Assembly (NCBI RefSeq): GCF_903969135.1
Contig: NZ_LR824569.1
Location: forward strand, 4,609,001-4,673,000
Reading direction: 5' to 3'
From: Chryseobacterium sp. JV274
GTDB lineage: Bacteria > Bacteroidota > Bacteroidia > Flavobacteriales > Weeksellaceae
DNA length: 64,000 nucleotides
Below the pieces are notes generated by a model that was given only the letters and a program-made list of their open reading frames with translations, made no database searches and had not been told where the DNA came from. Shown piece after piece: positions 1 through 8,506 of the stretch; the stretch's first letter is position 1, and every line of letters begins with the position of its first letter. Both the position numbers and the translations under genes were made by a program.

Positions 1-470
1 GGATCAATTTCCCTTACAATACTGATCGCCTCGGTAATCTTTAAATGAGCAATGTTTTCAGGAAATGGCCCTTCCATCTCAAAATAGGGTATTAGAGAAG
101 CAAGACAGCTGTTCAAAAGCGGATGACTGTCAAAGCTGTGAATGCTGGATTCACGATATCCGGTCTTCCTCTGAAAATCAACAGAACTGTAAAAATCTTT
201 CAGACGTTCTGTGGTAAGATGCATGGCTACTGCTTTATGAGGAAGCCCGTCTTTGGGATAATTAATGATTGTTGCCAGATGATTTCTTGGGATCAGAAAT
301 AGATCTCCCGCTTTGAAAACATAGGTTTTATCTGCCTGAATAATTTTCGTTTCTCCGGATATAAACCAGACCAGCATATGATATTCAAAAACCGTTTCCG
401 TTTTGAACAGCTTATCATCATAACTGGAAAGCTTGATATCCGGTGTGAGGTATTGTATCTGGAAATCCAT
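1..470 (-). CDS. AraC-type transcriptional regulator, N-terminal part (cut by window edge)
   Basis: An open frame on the minus strand starts at the ATG whose complement is CAT at 468-470 and runs off the left edge, giving about 156 residues. The product begins MDFQIQYLTP. It has the beta-rich cupin-like pattern of AraC sensor domains (LVWFISGE, then FKAGDLFLIPRN), followed by a helical region. The DNA-binding helix-turn-helix half would lie outside the window, so the assignment rests on the sensor half only. It lies 39 bp downstream of the SDR gene on the same strand, so the two may be co-transcribed. Ligand and targets cannot be read from the sequence. Confidence 0.7.
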   Translation of the reverse strand, partial: MDFQIQYLTPDIKLSSYDDKLFKTETVFEYHMLVWFISGETKIIQADKTYVFKAGDLFLIPRNHLATIINYPKDGLPHKAVAMHLTTERLKDFYSSVDFQRKTGYRESSIHSFDSHPLLNSCLASLIPYFEMEGPFPENIAHLKITEAISIVREID

Positions 471-509
471 TGTCAGAAGTTTTTCATTACAAATGTATTT
501 AAAAAACAA

Positions 510-1523
510 TTATTTGGCATCAAAGCGGAATCCCAACATCTCTTCACTCAGTTTCCACAACTCTTCCGCATTTTTTTTGTCAATAGAATAGGGCTGTACT
601 CCGCGGATGGTAGCCGGTTCATCAAACCTGTGCTCAATCTGTCCTCTGTCGATCTCCGCAATATCACAGTTTTCACAATACACTCCACCTATTTCGTTAA
701 GCTGAGGACTTACAGCACACCAGATTGTCGTAGCAGCCCCTTGTGAAATCGTTTTTAAACGTGCTTCAACCTCCGGTTTGATATTTCCGTTTTCATCATG
801 CGTTCCAAGTTGTTTAAAAAGTTCAACAGGTTCTTCTCTGCCTAGATCAGTACCATATACAGAACCGGGATGAAGGGAATAGGCTCTGATGTTAAATTCT
901 TTTCCTCTTTCATCAAGTTCTACGGCAAATAGATTGCAGGCTGTTTTGGATTGTCCGTATCCGGATAAGGTATCATAGTCTCTTTTCTCAAAATTAGGAT
1001 CTTCAAAATCAAAAGGAGACATCTGATGGCCATAAGAAGAAACACTGATCACCCTTGCTCCATCTGCTTTTTTCAGAGCCGGCCATAATTTTGCGGTAAG
1101 GTGAAACTGCCCAAGGTAATTGGTCGCCAGTTGAGACTCAAAACCTCTGCTGTCTCTGCGAAGAGGAACCCACATGATTCCTGCATTATTAATAAGCAGA
1201 TCCAGGCTTTTTCCTGATGCTGTAAATCGTTTTGCAAAAGTATCAATAGAAGATGGATTCATCAGGTCCATTTCTTCAAGTTCAAAATTTTCAATTCCCG
1301 ATAGATTTTTTCGTGCCTTTTCAATATCTCTTGCCGGAATAATTACCTGTGCTCCGGCTGAGATCAATACTTTTGTGGTTTCAAGACCAATTCCTGCATA
1401 ACCGCCGGTGATGATCACCGTTTTTCCGGTAAGATCGATTCCTTTAATAACTTCCTGAGCTGTTGAATACGCATTAAACCCTGATTGAACGGGCTGTTGC
1501 AATGCATTGATAGTTGATTCCAT
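510..1523 (-). CDS. SDR family NAD(P)-dependent oxidoreductase
   Basis: A 337-residue short-chain dehydrogenase/reductase, probably cytosolic, that would oxidise or reduce an alcohol/carbonyl group with NAD(P)(H). Visible signatures are the Rossmann glycine motif TGGYAGIG (residues 39-46), NNAG (112-115), the structural Asn in ATNYLG (about 135), the catalytic Ser in VSSYG (about 162) and YGQSK with Tyr189 and Lys193. The length and the N-terminal extension of about 30 residues before the first beta strand resemble the retinol-dehydrogenase/WWOX-like SDR group. Substrate is unknown. An AraC-type regulator follows directly on the same strand, which suggests an inducible catabolic or detoxification role (inference). 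Confidence 0.9.
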   Translation of the reverse strand: MESTINALQQPVQSGFNAYSTAQEVIKGIDLTGKTVIITGGYAGIGLETTKVLISAGAQVIIPARDIEKARKNLSGIENFELEEMDLMNPSSIDTFAKRFTASGKSLDLLINNAGIMWVPLRRDSRGFESQLATNYLGQFHLTAKLWPALKKADGARVISVSSYGHQMSPFDFEDPNFEKRDYDTLSGYGQSKTACNLFAVELDERGKEFNIRAYSLHPGSVYGTDLGREEPVELFKQLGTHDENGNIKPEVEARLKTISQGAATTIWCAVSPQLNEIGGVYCENCDIAEIDRGQIEHRFDEPATIRGVQPYSIDKKNAEELWKLSEEMLGFRFDAK

Positions 1524-1730
1524 TTTTTATTGTTTTAAATTTCTATAGCAAAATTAGAGTAGATTCCCCGTGTTTATTTTGTTTAAAATGTCAAATTTGT
1601 TGGCTCAGAATTTCATTTGTAAAATCTATACAGTAAAAAGGATAAATGGAACTTCGTTAATTTCTCTGAATAAGCTGTTAAACTGTTTGTAGGTTGTTCT
1701 GCGAATAAGTAATTTTGAAAAATTTTCAAT

Positions 1731-2735
1731 TTGAAGCCTACTATTTCCATTGTCGTTGCCATTTACAACCGAAAAGATGAACTTTTTGAGCTGCTGACTT
1801 CTCTTACCCAACAGACGGATAAGGAGTTTGAGATCATTATTGTAGATGACGGTTCTCTGATCGACCTGAAACCTACTATCGAAAACTTTGAGCAGGGGCT
1901 GGATATTAAATATTTCAGAAAAGATAATTCAGGACCTGGATTGACAAGAAATTATGGAGCAGCAAGAGCAGCCAATGAATGGCTGGTATTTGTAGACAGT
2001 GATGTCATCGTTGAAAAAGATTATATTGAACATATTAAAAATGATATTCTTACAATTCCCTGTGATGCATTTGGAGGTGCAGATAAGGCTCATAAAGGAT
2101 TCAATCTTATGCAGAAGGCTATTTCCTATTCCATGACCTCTGTTTTTACTACCGGAGGAATCAGGGGAAGTAAAAAAGCTGTTTCTAAATTTCAGCCCAG
2201 AAGTTTTAACATGGGAGTGAAAAAGTCTGTTTTTGAAAAGGTAGGTGGATTTTCAGAAATGAGAATAGGAGAGGATCCGGATCTGTCTATGACGCTTTGG
2301 GAAAATGGATTTACTACTGCTTTTTTTGACAATATTGCTGTTTATCACAAGCGTAGAGTCGATTTTGGAAAATTCTCCAAGCAGGTCTATCAGTTTGGCT
2401 GTGCAAGACCAATCCTTAATCAGAGACATCCCAATTATGTAAAGATCTCGTTTGCATTTCCTACTTTATTTATGTTAGGATATGCAATGGGCTTTCTGGA
2501 GTATTTTATTATGCATAGAGGGATAATCCTTTCTTTTTATGGATTGTACACCTTTTTGGTGTTGTTTCACGCTTTATTACTGACTAAAAATATCAGCATT
2601 GCCGGTATGGCCGTTATTTCCACCTATATTCAAATGTTTTCTTACGGCTATGGATTCCTGAAATCCTGGATTCTGCTCAATGTTTTCAGAATGAAACCGG
2701 AGGATGCTTTTCCACATCATTATTATAAGAAATAG
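1731..2735 (+). CDS. Glycosyltransferase family 2 membrane protein
   Basis: A 334-residue family 2 (GT-A fold) glycosyltransferase. The N-terminus (KPTISIVVAIYNRKDEL) is the typical first strand. Further motifs are VDDGS (38-42), the DxD-like VDSD (88-91) that binds the metal/nucleotide sugar, and GEDPDLS (180-186) in the place of the catalytic-base ED motif. Two or three hydrophobic segments between about 240 and 320 should anchor it in the inner membrane. The start codon is TTG at 1731, because an in-frame TGA lies at 1716-1718 and no ATG intervenes before the first conserved strand. It stands alone, so the acceptor (cell-surface polysaccharide or glycolipid) is not known. Confidence 0.88.
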   Translation: MKPTISIVVAIYNRKDELFELLTSLTQQTDKEFEIIIVDDGSLIDLKPTIENFEQGLDIKYFRKDNSGPGLTRNYGAARAANEWLVFVDSDVIVEKDYIEHIKNDILTIPCDAFGGADKAHKGFNLMQKAISYSMTSVFTTGGIRGSKKAVSKFQPRSFNMGVKKSVFEKVGGFSEMRIGEDPDLSMTLWENGFTTAFFDNIAVYHKRRVDFGKFSKQVYQFGCARPILNQRHPNYVKISFAFPTLFMLGYAMGFLEYFIMHRGIILSFYGLYTFLVLFHALLLTKNISIAGMAVISTYIQMFSYGYGFLKSWILLNVFRMKPEDAFPHHYYKK

Positions 2736-2763
2736 CAGGGATATTATCTGTAAAAGAAAGAAC

Positions 2764-2828
2764 AATAAGAATAGGCTTTCGCCTATTTATCAAATCCATA
2801 AGATGTTCCAATGGCTTTAGCCAAAACC
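2764..2828. repeat. Intergenic repeat, GGCTTTAGCC family, copy 1
   Basis: About 65 bp with two short palindromic cores (AGGCTTTCGCCT and TGGCTTTAGCCA) separated by an A/T-rich spacer. The same arrangement, with clear sequence identity, recurs at 28381-28446. It contains no reading frame. It resembles a small dispersed repeat of this genome. Confidence 0.7.
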
Positions 2829-2986
2829 TAAAAGATTATACACAATGTTTGCTATTTCGGAGAGATCATGAGTTTGAATTTCCCAACCGTAAAAGACAGG
2901 TTATATACTTCTTCAGCAGAAATAAAAAGATCCGTAGTGATGTTCCGGATCTTTCGTTATTTTATTTACTCTCTTTCGGAAGTGTT

Positions 2987-3277
2987 TCATCCGTTTTTAA
3001 GACTCTTGGCAAAAAACTGTTTCAGTTCATTCTGTTTTACCTCAAACCCAGGTGATGTGGTTCCTGCTTTATAGACTGTGTAGGCATAATCTGTAAGCGT
3101 AACCTGGTAATTGTCATAGTCATGTATTCAATAAGTGAAAAGTATTTAATTGATAAACTATCTGAAGAGTATCGGCAAGCTCCCATTATTTGTAAGGGTA
3201 CTTTACCTTATTAGATCTGCATGCTTAGGTGAGCCATCTTGGTCGTGCCCATAGAAAATGAACCACGTTTCAGACAT
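2987..3277 (-). pseudogene. Remnant of a small unidentified gene, disrupted by a stop and frameshift
   Basis: Read on the minus strand, an ATG at 3277 opens MSETWFIFYGHDQDGSPKHA and stops at 3203. A second piece in another frame reads ELADTLQIVYQLNTFHLLNT. Directly after a shift near 3125 a third piece reads HDYDNYQVTLTDYAYTVYK and continues to a TGA at 2987, where a terminator-like hairpin follows. The joined pieces read like one small acidic protein, and each is bounded by a frame break. I do not recognise the family. The downstream half is convincing coding sequence; the link to the first piece is less certain. Confidence 0.5.
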
Positions 3278-3294
3278 GTTGATTCTTTAAAATA

Positions 3295-3326
3295 AAAAAG
3301 GCTGTTTCAAACGAAACAGCCTTTTT
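3295..3326 (-). terminator. Rho-independent terminator of the PLP-enzyme gene
   Basis: A hairpin with arms AAAAAGGCTGTTTC and GAAACAGCCTTTTT around an AAAC loop, flanked by A and T runs, lies 12 bp past the stop of the minus-strand gene. It could act in both directions. Confidence 0.85.
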
Positions 3327-3338
3327 ACAATAATAAAT

Positions 3339-4568
3339 TTAGGATATAGAAATGTTTTCATGGTGGTTAAGAACCCCTACTTTCAGCATACACTCCTTCA
3401 TTTTATGGTACGTTCTTTTAATATCGTGGTCAAGACCGATAGAGAATCTGATCAGTCCGTCTGAAATACCTATGGAAGCTCTTTCTTCTTCCGGAATTTC
3501 AGATGAGGTAGATTTTCCTGAGCATGAGAATAAGGTTTTATAGAACCCTAAGCTTACCGCAAGATAACCCAGATTTTCTGTCTGCATCAGCTCCATCAGT
3601 TCGTTGGCTTTTTCTGTGGTTCCGGCATCCAGCGTCAGTAATCCGCCGTATCCGTATTCTTCATGAAGCATGCTCTTCATTAATTCATGATTTTTATGGG
3701 ATGGTAATCCAGGGTAAGATACCTTTAAGCCGTCTTTTTCAAATCTTTCAGCAAGATACATGGCATTGTGGCTATGCTGTTTGATTCTGATGTGCAATGT
3801 TCTCAGGTTTTTTAAAATACTTGATGATCTTAAGCTGTCCATCGTTGGTCCCAGAAGCATACAAGCCCCGGAATTGACATTTTTGGTATCATCAATAAAT
3901 GCCTGTGTTGCACAATATACACCTCCTACGGTATCACTGCTTCCGTTGATAAACTTCGTCAGACTATGAATCACAACATCTGCCCCAAATAACGTCGGAG
4001 AGATCGAAAGAGGAGAGAAGGTATTGTCTACGATCAGTTTCAGGTTGTGTTTTTTACAGATTTCAGAAAGTTTTCTAAGGTCTGCCACTTCAAGAAGCGG
4101 GTTGCTCACACTTTCGCAGTAAATAACTTTAGTATTGGGAGTAATTGCTTTTTCTATAGACTCAAAATTATTGATATCAACAAAACTGGTTGCTACATTA
4201 AACTGAGGCATGAAGTTTTTAAGAAAAGCATAAGTTCCTCCGTAGATGGTTCTGCTTGAAATAATATGGTCTCCACTTTTGCATACCTGCATCAGAACGG
4301 AAGTGATCGCTCCCATTCCGGATGCTGTAACGTTGGCAGATTCCGTGTTTTCCATCTTGGCAAGAGCCTGAGCCAGATAAAGGTTCATAGGGGATGAATG
4401 TCTGGAATATAAATAGCATCCCTCCGCATTTCCTTCAAAAGTATCAAACATGGTCTTTGCAGAAAGGAATGTATACGTAGAGCTATCTGAGATAGAAGGA
4501 TTTACTCCTCCGAATTCACCAAAATACTGAAGATCCTGGATCTCGTTGGCTGCGTTAAAGTCTTCCAT
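3339..4568 (-). CDS. Cys/Met metabolism PLP-dependent enzyme (cystathionine gamma-synthase / methionine gamma-lyase family)
   Basis: A 409-residue fold-type I PLP enzyme of the trans-sulfuration family. It shows YSRHSSPMN (54-62; the Tyr and Arg contact the PLP phosphate of the neighbouring subunit), SGMGA (83-87), VDNTF (180-184, Asp to the pyridine nitrogen) and HSLTKF with the Schiff-base Lys205. Family members catalyse gamma-elimination or gamma-replacement on homoserine esters, cystathionine or methionine; the exact reaction cannot be told from these motifs. It is divergent from an Lrp/AsnC regulator at 4726. The same layout is known for the methionine gamma-lyase gene mdeA with mdeR in Pseudomonas, so amino-acid-responsive control is plausible. 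Confidence 0.88.
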   Translation of the reverse strand: MEDFNAANEIQDLQYFGEFGGVNPSISDSSTYTFLSAKTMFDTFEGNAEGCYLYSRHSSPMNLYLAQALAKMENTESANVTASGMGAITSVLMQVCKSGDHIISSRTIYGGTYAFLKNFMPQFNVATSFVDINNFESIEKAITPNTKVIYCESVSNPLLEVADLRKLSEICKKHNLKLIVDNTFSPLSISPTLFGADVVIHSLTKFINGSSDTVGGVYCATQAFIDDTKNVNSGACMLLGPTMDSLRSSSILKNLRTLHIRIKQHSHNAMYLAERFEKDGLKVSYPGLPSHKNHELMKSMLHEEYGYGGLLTLDAGTTEKANELMELMQTENLGYLAVSLGFYKTLFSCSGKSTSSEIPEEERASIGISDGLIRFSIGLDHDIKRTYHKMKECMLKVGVLNHHENISIS

Positions 4569-4661
4569 AAATATTGTTTTTATTTTATTGTTCCAATTTG
4601 CATTAATTTGCTAATTATTACAACATAAATTTAAATTTATAGAATATAAAACTGTAAAATA

Positions 4662-4694
4662 TTGTTTATTTAGAAAAAATATTTAGTATCTTCG
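4662..4694 (+). promoter_or_regulatory. Possible promoter of the Lrp/AsnC gene
   Basis: The pair TTG (4662-4664) and TATCTTCG (4687-4694) resembles the Bacteroidetes -33/-7 pattern TTG/TAnnTTTG, although the 22-bp spacer is slightly long. It ends 31 bp before the start codon, in the 157-bp divergent region shared with the PLP enzyme. Confidence 0.35.
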
Positions 4695-4725
4695 ATATTA
4701 TTAAACTTTTACTAAAAAAATATCT

Positions 4726-5184
4726 ATGGAACTTGACGAAACTGACAAAAAACTTTTATCTTTTTTACAGGAAGACTGCAAACAAACCACCAAAGAACTG
4801 TCCGGGAAGCTTGGATTATCTGTTACAGCTGTTTATGAACGTGTGAAAAAGCTTGAAAATGCAGGCGTCATTTCAAAATATGTAGCCTTGCTGGACAAAA
4901 GCAAAGTTAAGAAAAATTTTATCGTCCTGTGTCATGTCAAATTAAGCCAGCATAAAAAAGAATTTGTATTGCAGTTTGAAAAGGAGGTGATGGATCTGCA
5001 GGAGGTTACAGAATGTTTTCATGTAAGTGGAGATTATGATTATATCCTTAAAATAGGGGTGAAAGATATTGAAGATTACCGCAGCTTTATGCTGACGAAA
5101 CTGACAACGCTTCAGCACATCGCAAGCACGCACAGTTCATTTATGATTTCCGAAGTAAAAAACACAACGGCGATCGTATTGTAG
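4726..5184 (+). CDS. Lrp/AsnC family transcriptional regulator
   Basis: A 152-residue regulator with the full family architecture. The N-terminal winged helix-turn-helix opens with LDETDKKLLSFLQEDCK and contains ELSGKLGLSVTAVYERVKKL (about 25-44). A C-terminal RAM/AsnC ligand-binding domain (about 65-145) includes VTECFHVSGDYDYILKI, the typical beta strand and glycine turn. Such proteins form octamers and sense amino acids. Its divergent position next to the Cys/Met PLP enzyme makes that gene, and its own, the most likely targets. The 3' end meets the convergent gene at 5199 with a 14-bp gap. Confidence 0.93.
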   Translation: MELDETDKKLLSFLQEDCKQTTKELSGKLGLSVTAVYERVKKLENAGVISKYVALLDKSKVKKNFIVLCHVKLSQHKKEFVLQFEKEVMDLQEVTECFHVSGDYDYILKIGVKDIEDYRSFMLTKLTTLQHIASTHSSFMISEVKNTTAIVL

Positions 5185-5198
5185 ATCCCTAAGCCGGC

Positions 5199-5930
5199 TC
5201 AGATTGTTTTTTCATTAATAAAAAAATTAACTGTTTCCGGCTGCTGTATAAGTTGATCAACGTAAGTTTTCAGTGTTTCAGAAGTCAGATCGGTTGTATT
5301 GTTGATCTGCATGCTTCGTAAGCTTCCGTCTTTCTGAGGGGCAATCAAAATGATATTGCCGTATTTCAGATGATAAAGTTTCATATTCACAATCGCAAAA
5401 TCTTCCTTTTCAAGAGTGGTGAAGGCAGAGAAATCGATTCTGTTATTGGAAGTCTTTACAAATCCCTGTCCGATCACATCCGGAAAATTCCTGGAAACAA
5501 TATTCATTTTACTTGAGGTATATTCTTTATCATCAATAAAATCTGTAAGAACCAGTATGGTGAAAAAGACTCTGTCTTTATTTTTAACCTTATGTGAGTT
5601 TAAAGCATTCCAGTTGTTTTCTACAAAGCTTGTATATACAATTCTTTTGTTCTGCAGTTTTAAGCCGAAAAAATTCCCCAGTGTTCCCACTCCTTTAAAA
5701 CCGCCTTTCTGAATGCTGTCATAGATGGGATAGGGAAAAACACCATATGTAAAAGGTCCTGAAGCTTTACCGGTTACTTTCAGTTCTTCTTCCATTCTTT
5801 TAAAATCCAAATCTTGATTCTGATTCTGAACTTTCAGCTGTTTATCTCTTACCTTTTGAATGTTTTCACTGGATTGTGCGAATGACAGGCTTGCAATGAA
5901 GGCCAAAGTAAGGGTTAAATGGAGTTTCAT
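5199..5930 (-). CDS. Exported protein of unknown function
   Basis: A 243-residue protein with a clear Sec signal peptide (MKLHLTLTLAFIASLSFAQ, cleavage expected after AQ at about 19). The mature part has alternating hydrophobic strands and no cysteine or catalytic motif I recognise. No T9SS sorting domain is present, so it is probably periplasmic or loosely outer-membrane associated. It starts 18 bp downstream of the serine hydrolase gene on the same strand, so the two are probably one operon and may act together. Family not recognised. Confidence 0.75.
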   Translation of the reverse strand: MKLHLTLTLAFIASLSFAQSSENIQKVRDKQLKVQNQNQDLDFKRMEEELKVTGKASGPFTYGVFPYPIYDSIQKGGFKGVGTLGNFFGLKLQNKRIVYTSFVENNWNALNSHKVKNKDRVFFTILVLTDFIDDKEYTSSKMNIVSRNFPDVIGQGFVKTSNNRIDFSAFTTLEKEDFAIVNMKLYHLKYGNIILIAPQKDGSLRSMQINNTTDLTSETLKTYVDQLIQQPETVNFFINEKTI

Positions 5931-5948
5931 ATTAATAGCTATTGGTTT

Positions 5949-7052
5949 TTATAAGTTCTTATTGGTTTCGGTTTCCTTTTGTGTTATTTTATCAATGAAA
6001 TAATGAAGTCTTTTAATATCAGATCTGCCTTTGTTTTTATCATTCAAAAAACAAGTGGTTACGATCACCATTTTTAAATCAGGAATAACACAGATAAGCT
6101 GGCCGCCATAACCTGTTGCTACGAATGCCTGGTGGCCGTTGGTTTTTCTCCGCCACCAGTAATAACCATATCCGTTGGCATTGGGCATTACATCCCATGA
6201 ATCCAGCTTTACCTGTTCAGAAGTAGATTCCTGAATCCATTTTTGAGAGACAATTTGTTTGCCGCCAAGCTTCCCGTTGTTAAGGATCATGGATCCAAAC
6301 TTCAGCATATCATCTGGTTTCATAAAAAGTTCTGAGCCTGCCAAATTTCTGTTCATTGAATCTGTGTCCCATCGGGTAACATTCATTTTTAAAGGTTTAA
6401 AAAGATTTTCAGTCGCGAATTGTTTCAGGTTGGTCTTTACAATTTTTGCCAATGCAGCTCCAAAAAGATGAGATTCACCACTATTGTAGTTGAATACAGT
6501 ACCCGGATATTCTTCGAAAGGCAGATCCAGAACAAACTTTACAGGATCACCGGAAAATGACATGGCCGTTGAAATTTTTGAATTTTCAATCCAGTCGAAA
6601 CCACCCTGCATGGTCAGGATATTCTTTAATGTTAACGTATTTCTGATAGAATCATGAAGAACTTTCCCTTCAATATTGGAAATGTTTTTAAAACTGCTTC
6701 TTGAAACATTGTATTCCGGAAGGATTTTTAAAACCGGAGTATTGAGATTGGGCAGTAAGTTTTTATCTTTTGCGATACCTGACAGAACAGATACGATGCT
6801 TTTGGTAACAGATTTTACGCTGAAGACAGTTTCTTTATTGGCTCCGTGAAAATACTGTTCATACATGATCCTGCTGTCCTGAGAAACGATAAAAGATCCC
6901 AAAGACGGAATACTGTCATTGATTTCCTTGGTGAATTTGTCTGTAAATTCTTTAGGTAATTCTTTGTTGAAAGCTGCCTGTGATTTTACTTTAGAACAGA
7001 ATAAGGTAAGACATAAAATTGCCAAAACCTGCAGTACTTGCTTGGATCTCAT
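5949..7052 (-). CDS. Beta-lactamase-family serine hydrolase, exported
   Basis: A 367-residue member of the class C beta-lactamase / penicillin-binding-protein-like hydrolases (PF00144 type). An N-terminal hydrophobic signal (residues 5-24, ending near KVKSQA) exports it. The nucleophile motif is SVTK (Ser81 and Lys84), followed by the family phrase TLKNILTMQGGFDW (141-154). A tyrosine at about 189 in FNYNSGESH fits the second catalytic motif, and ATGYGGQ near the C-terminus takes the place of the K/H-x-G motif. Such proteins include esterases, peptidases and amide hydrolases; antibiotic resistance should not be assumed. It forms an apparent operon with the exported protein at 5199. Confidence 0.88.
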   Translation of the reverse strand: MRSKQVLQVLAILCLTLFCSKVKSQAAFNKELPKEFTDKFTKEINDSIPSLGSFIVSQDSRIMYEQYFHGANKETVFSVKSVTKSIVSVLSGIAKDKNLLPNLNTPVLKILPEYNVSRSSFKNISNIEGKVLHDSIRNTLTLKNILTMQGGFDWIENSKISTAMSFSGDPVKFVLDLPFEEYPGTVFNYNSGESHLFGAALAKIVKTNLKQFATENLFKPLKMNVTRWDTDSMNRNLAGSELFMKPDDMLKFGSMILNNGKLGGKQIVSQKWIQESTSEQVKLDSWDVMPNANGYGYYWWRRKTNGHQAFVATGYGGQLICVIPDLKMVIVTTCFLNDKNKGRSDIKRLHYFIDKITQKETETNKNL

Positions 7053-7270
7053 TGATTAAAAAGAAGGGATAAATTATTAGCTGGTGAAAGTATAAGTTAA
7101 AATCTGTCCGAAACAGAACCGTGATTCAATTTTGGACAGATTTCAGCTGATGTTTTCAATTCCTCTAAATTATGAAAAACAATGATCTTTTAAATATGTT
7201 TTAAAGAATATTTTTAATTTTTTTTTGAATGATTTTCAGGGTCTGACAGATGGCTCTTTTAAGAAAGAAA

Positions 7271-8299
7271 TTAAACCAACACTCCGTTTTTAGAAGAAAT
7301 AGGATCAGGGAGATCTGTTTCTCCGCTCATCTGAAGAAGGTCTATTTCAATCGTTCTGCAGATAGAAAGCATAGGTACATCAAACATCAATCCTGCAAAT
7401 GGGTTTTCAGAATAGTCTCCCACCAGTTCCATAATGATGTAGATCCATCCGATAATGATACAGAACGGAATAGAAGTCCAGATTCCCCAATCGCCAAGTT
7501 TCGCAAACTCATTTACTAATCCTAGCGGAAGAAGCATGATAAAAAGAATATTAAAAACAAAGGCTGTGCTGGCAAATTGTCTTGGAGAAGGAAATTTTTT
7601 GATTCTTTCTGCCTGTCCCTGAAAATTATAGAATTCATTCAGAGCGTTCTGCAGCTGAGTTTGGTTGAATTCTGTAATAGCACCCATATTTTTAAGTTCA
7701 TTGATGTCTTTTGCCTGTTGAGCAGTCAGGTAGGTAGCAAAGTTTTTATAATCATTCTTAAGATCATATTCTTCCTCCGAAAGGTATTTGTGGAGGAAAA
7801 TAGGGGCTCTTCCGTAATCAGGGAATCCAGCTTTGATCAATCTGTTTCTTCTCAGATTGATATTCCCGAATTTCTTGTCTGTACTGATATGTTCCCATTC
7901 TGTAGGAACCAAAAGTTGTTCACGGAAAGTATACAACCATGCAATATGACGAAAGACAATTCTTTTTTTACGGTCTTCAAGATCAAAAACGCCAATTCCT
8001 TCATTTTTGGTATCAAAAGCATACACCATAGAAGCAAATGAACGGCTTGAATTCACAATACCACCCCAGATTTTTCTGGCTTCCCAAAGTCTGTCATAAG
8101 CCTGGTTATTTTTAAAACCCACAAGAAATGCCTCTGCTGTACCAATCAGTGCTACAGGAACCCAGGGAATTGTCATCCAGTGCCAGTTGAAGAAGTAAAA
8201 GAAAACAGCAATCAATGTACACCAGATAGAGATTAAGATAAGATGTATACCGGCCAGATTGAGAACCTGTTTATAATTGACGTATTTGGTTGTGATCAT
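7271..8299 (-). CDS. Bestrophin-family anion channel-like membrane protein
   Basis: I start this protein at the ATG complementary to 8297-8299, giving 342 residues that begin MITTKYVNYK. The longer open frame to 8461 adds an implausible tyrosine-rich extension. The first hydrophobic segment is at about 16-38, a second at about 47-62, and the family signature FKNNQAYDRLWEARKIWG follows at 62-79. Two more hydrophobic helices lie at about 240-285. This matches the bacterial bestrophin/UPF0187 family (pentameric channels). Ion selectivity is unknown. It is in the same orientation as, but separated from, its neighbours; the downstream gap to the serine hydrolase is about 220 bp. Confidence 0.88.
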   Translation of the reverse strand: MITTKYVNYKQVLNLAGIHLILISIWCTLIAVFFYFFNWHWMTIPWVPVALIGTAEAFLVGFKNNQAYDRLWEARKIWGGIVNSSRSFASMVYAFDTKNEGIGVFDLEDRKKRIVFRHIAWLYTFREQLLVPTEWEHISTDKKFGNINLRRNRLIKAGFPDYGRAPIFLHKYLSEEEYDLKNDYKNFATYLTAQQAKDINELKNMGAITEFNQTQLQNALNEFYNFQGQAERIKKFPSPRQFASTAFVFNILFIMLLPLGLVNEFAKLGDWGIWTSIPFCIIIGWIYIIMELVGDYSENPFAGLMFDVPMLSICRTIEIDLLQMSGETDLPDPISSKNGVLV

Positions 8300-8463
8300 A
8301 AAGATAGATGTGTTTTGCGTGTAGAGACAAAATAAATACCAAACTATGATGTGTTTTGTTTTGTAATGCCTGTCAGGTAATGGATAATCAGGTTTTCTTG
8401 GTTTATAATAGTCTAGGGTTGAGAATGATAATCTTAAATAAATGTAGTGAAAAAATTGCATAA

Positions 8464-8492
8464 AAAAACCTCTAAAAATTTTTAGAGGTTTT
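8464..8492 (-). terminator. Terminator of the E1 dehydrogenase gene
   Basis: A perfect inverted repeat (AAAACCTCTAAAAA / TTTTTAGAGGTTTT) lies 14 bp after the stop of the gene at 8507, with A/T runs on both sides. Confidence 0.8.
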
Positions 8493-8506
8493 AAGTTGAT
8501 ATAAAA

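Noticed and set aside
2849..3074. Two overlapping 68-codon plus-strand frames
   Set aside because: They are antisense to the gene remnant, which has better coding character on the minus strand.
5949..7052. Antibiotic-resistance beta-lactamase
   Set aside because: The fold is shared with many esterases and peptidases; the SVTK and ATGYGGQ motifs do not by themselves show resistance activity.
8300..8461. 54-codon N-terminal extension of the bestrophin-like frame
   Set aside because: The extension lacks a family-like sequence, and the ATG at 8299 starts exactly before the first membrane helix.
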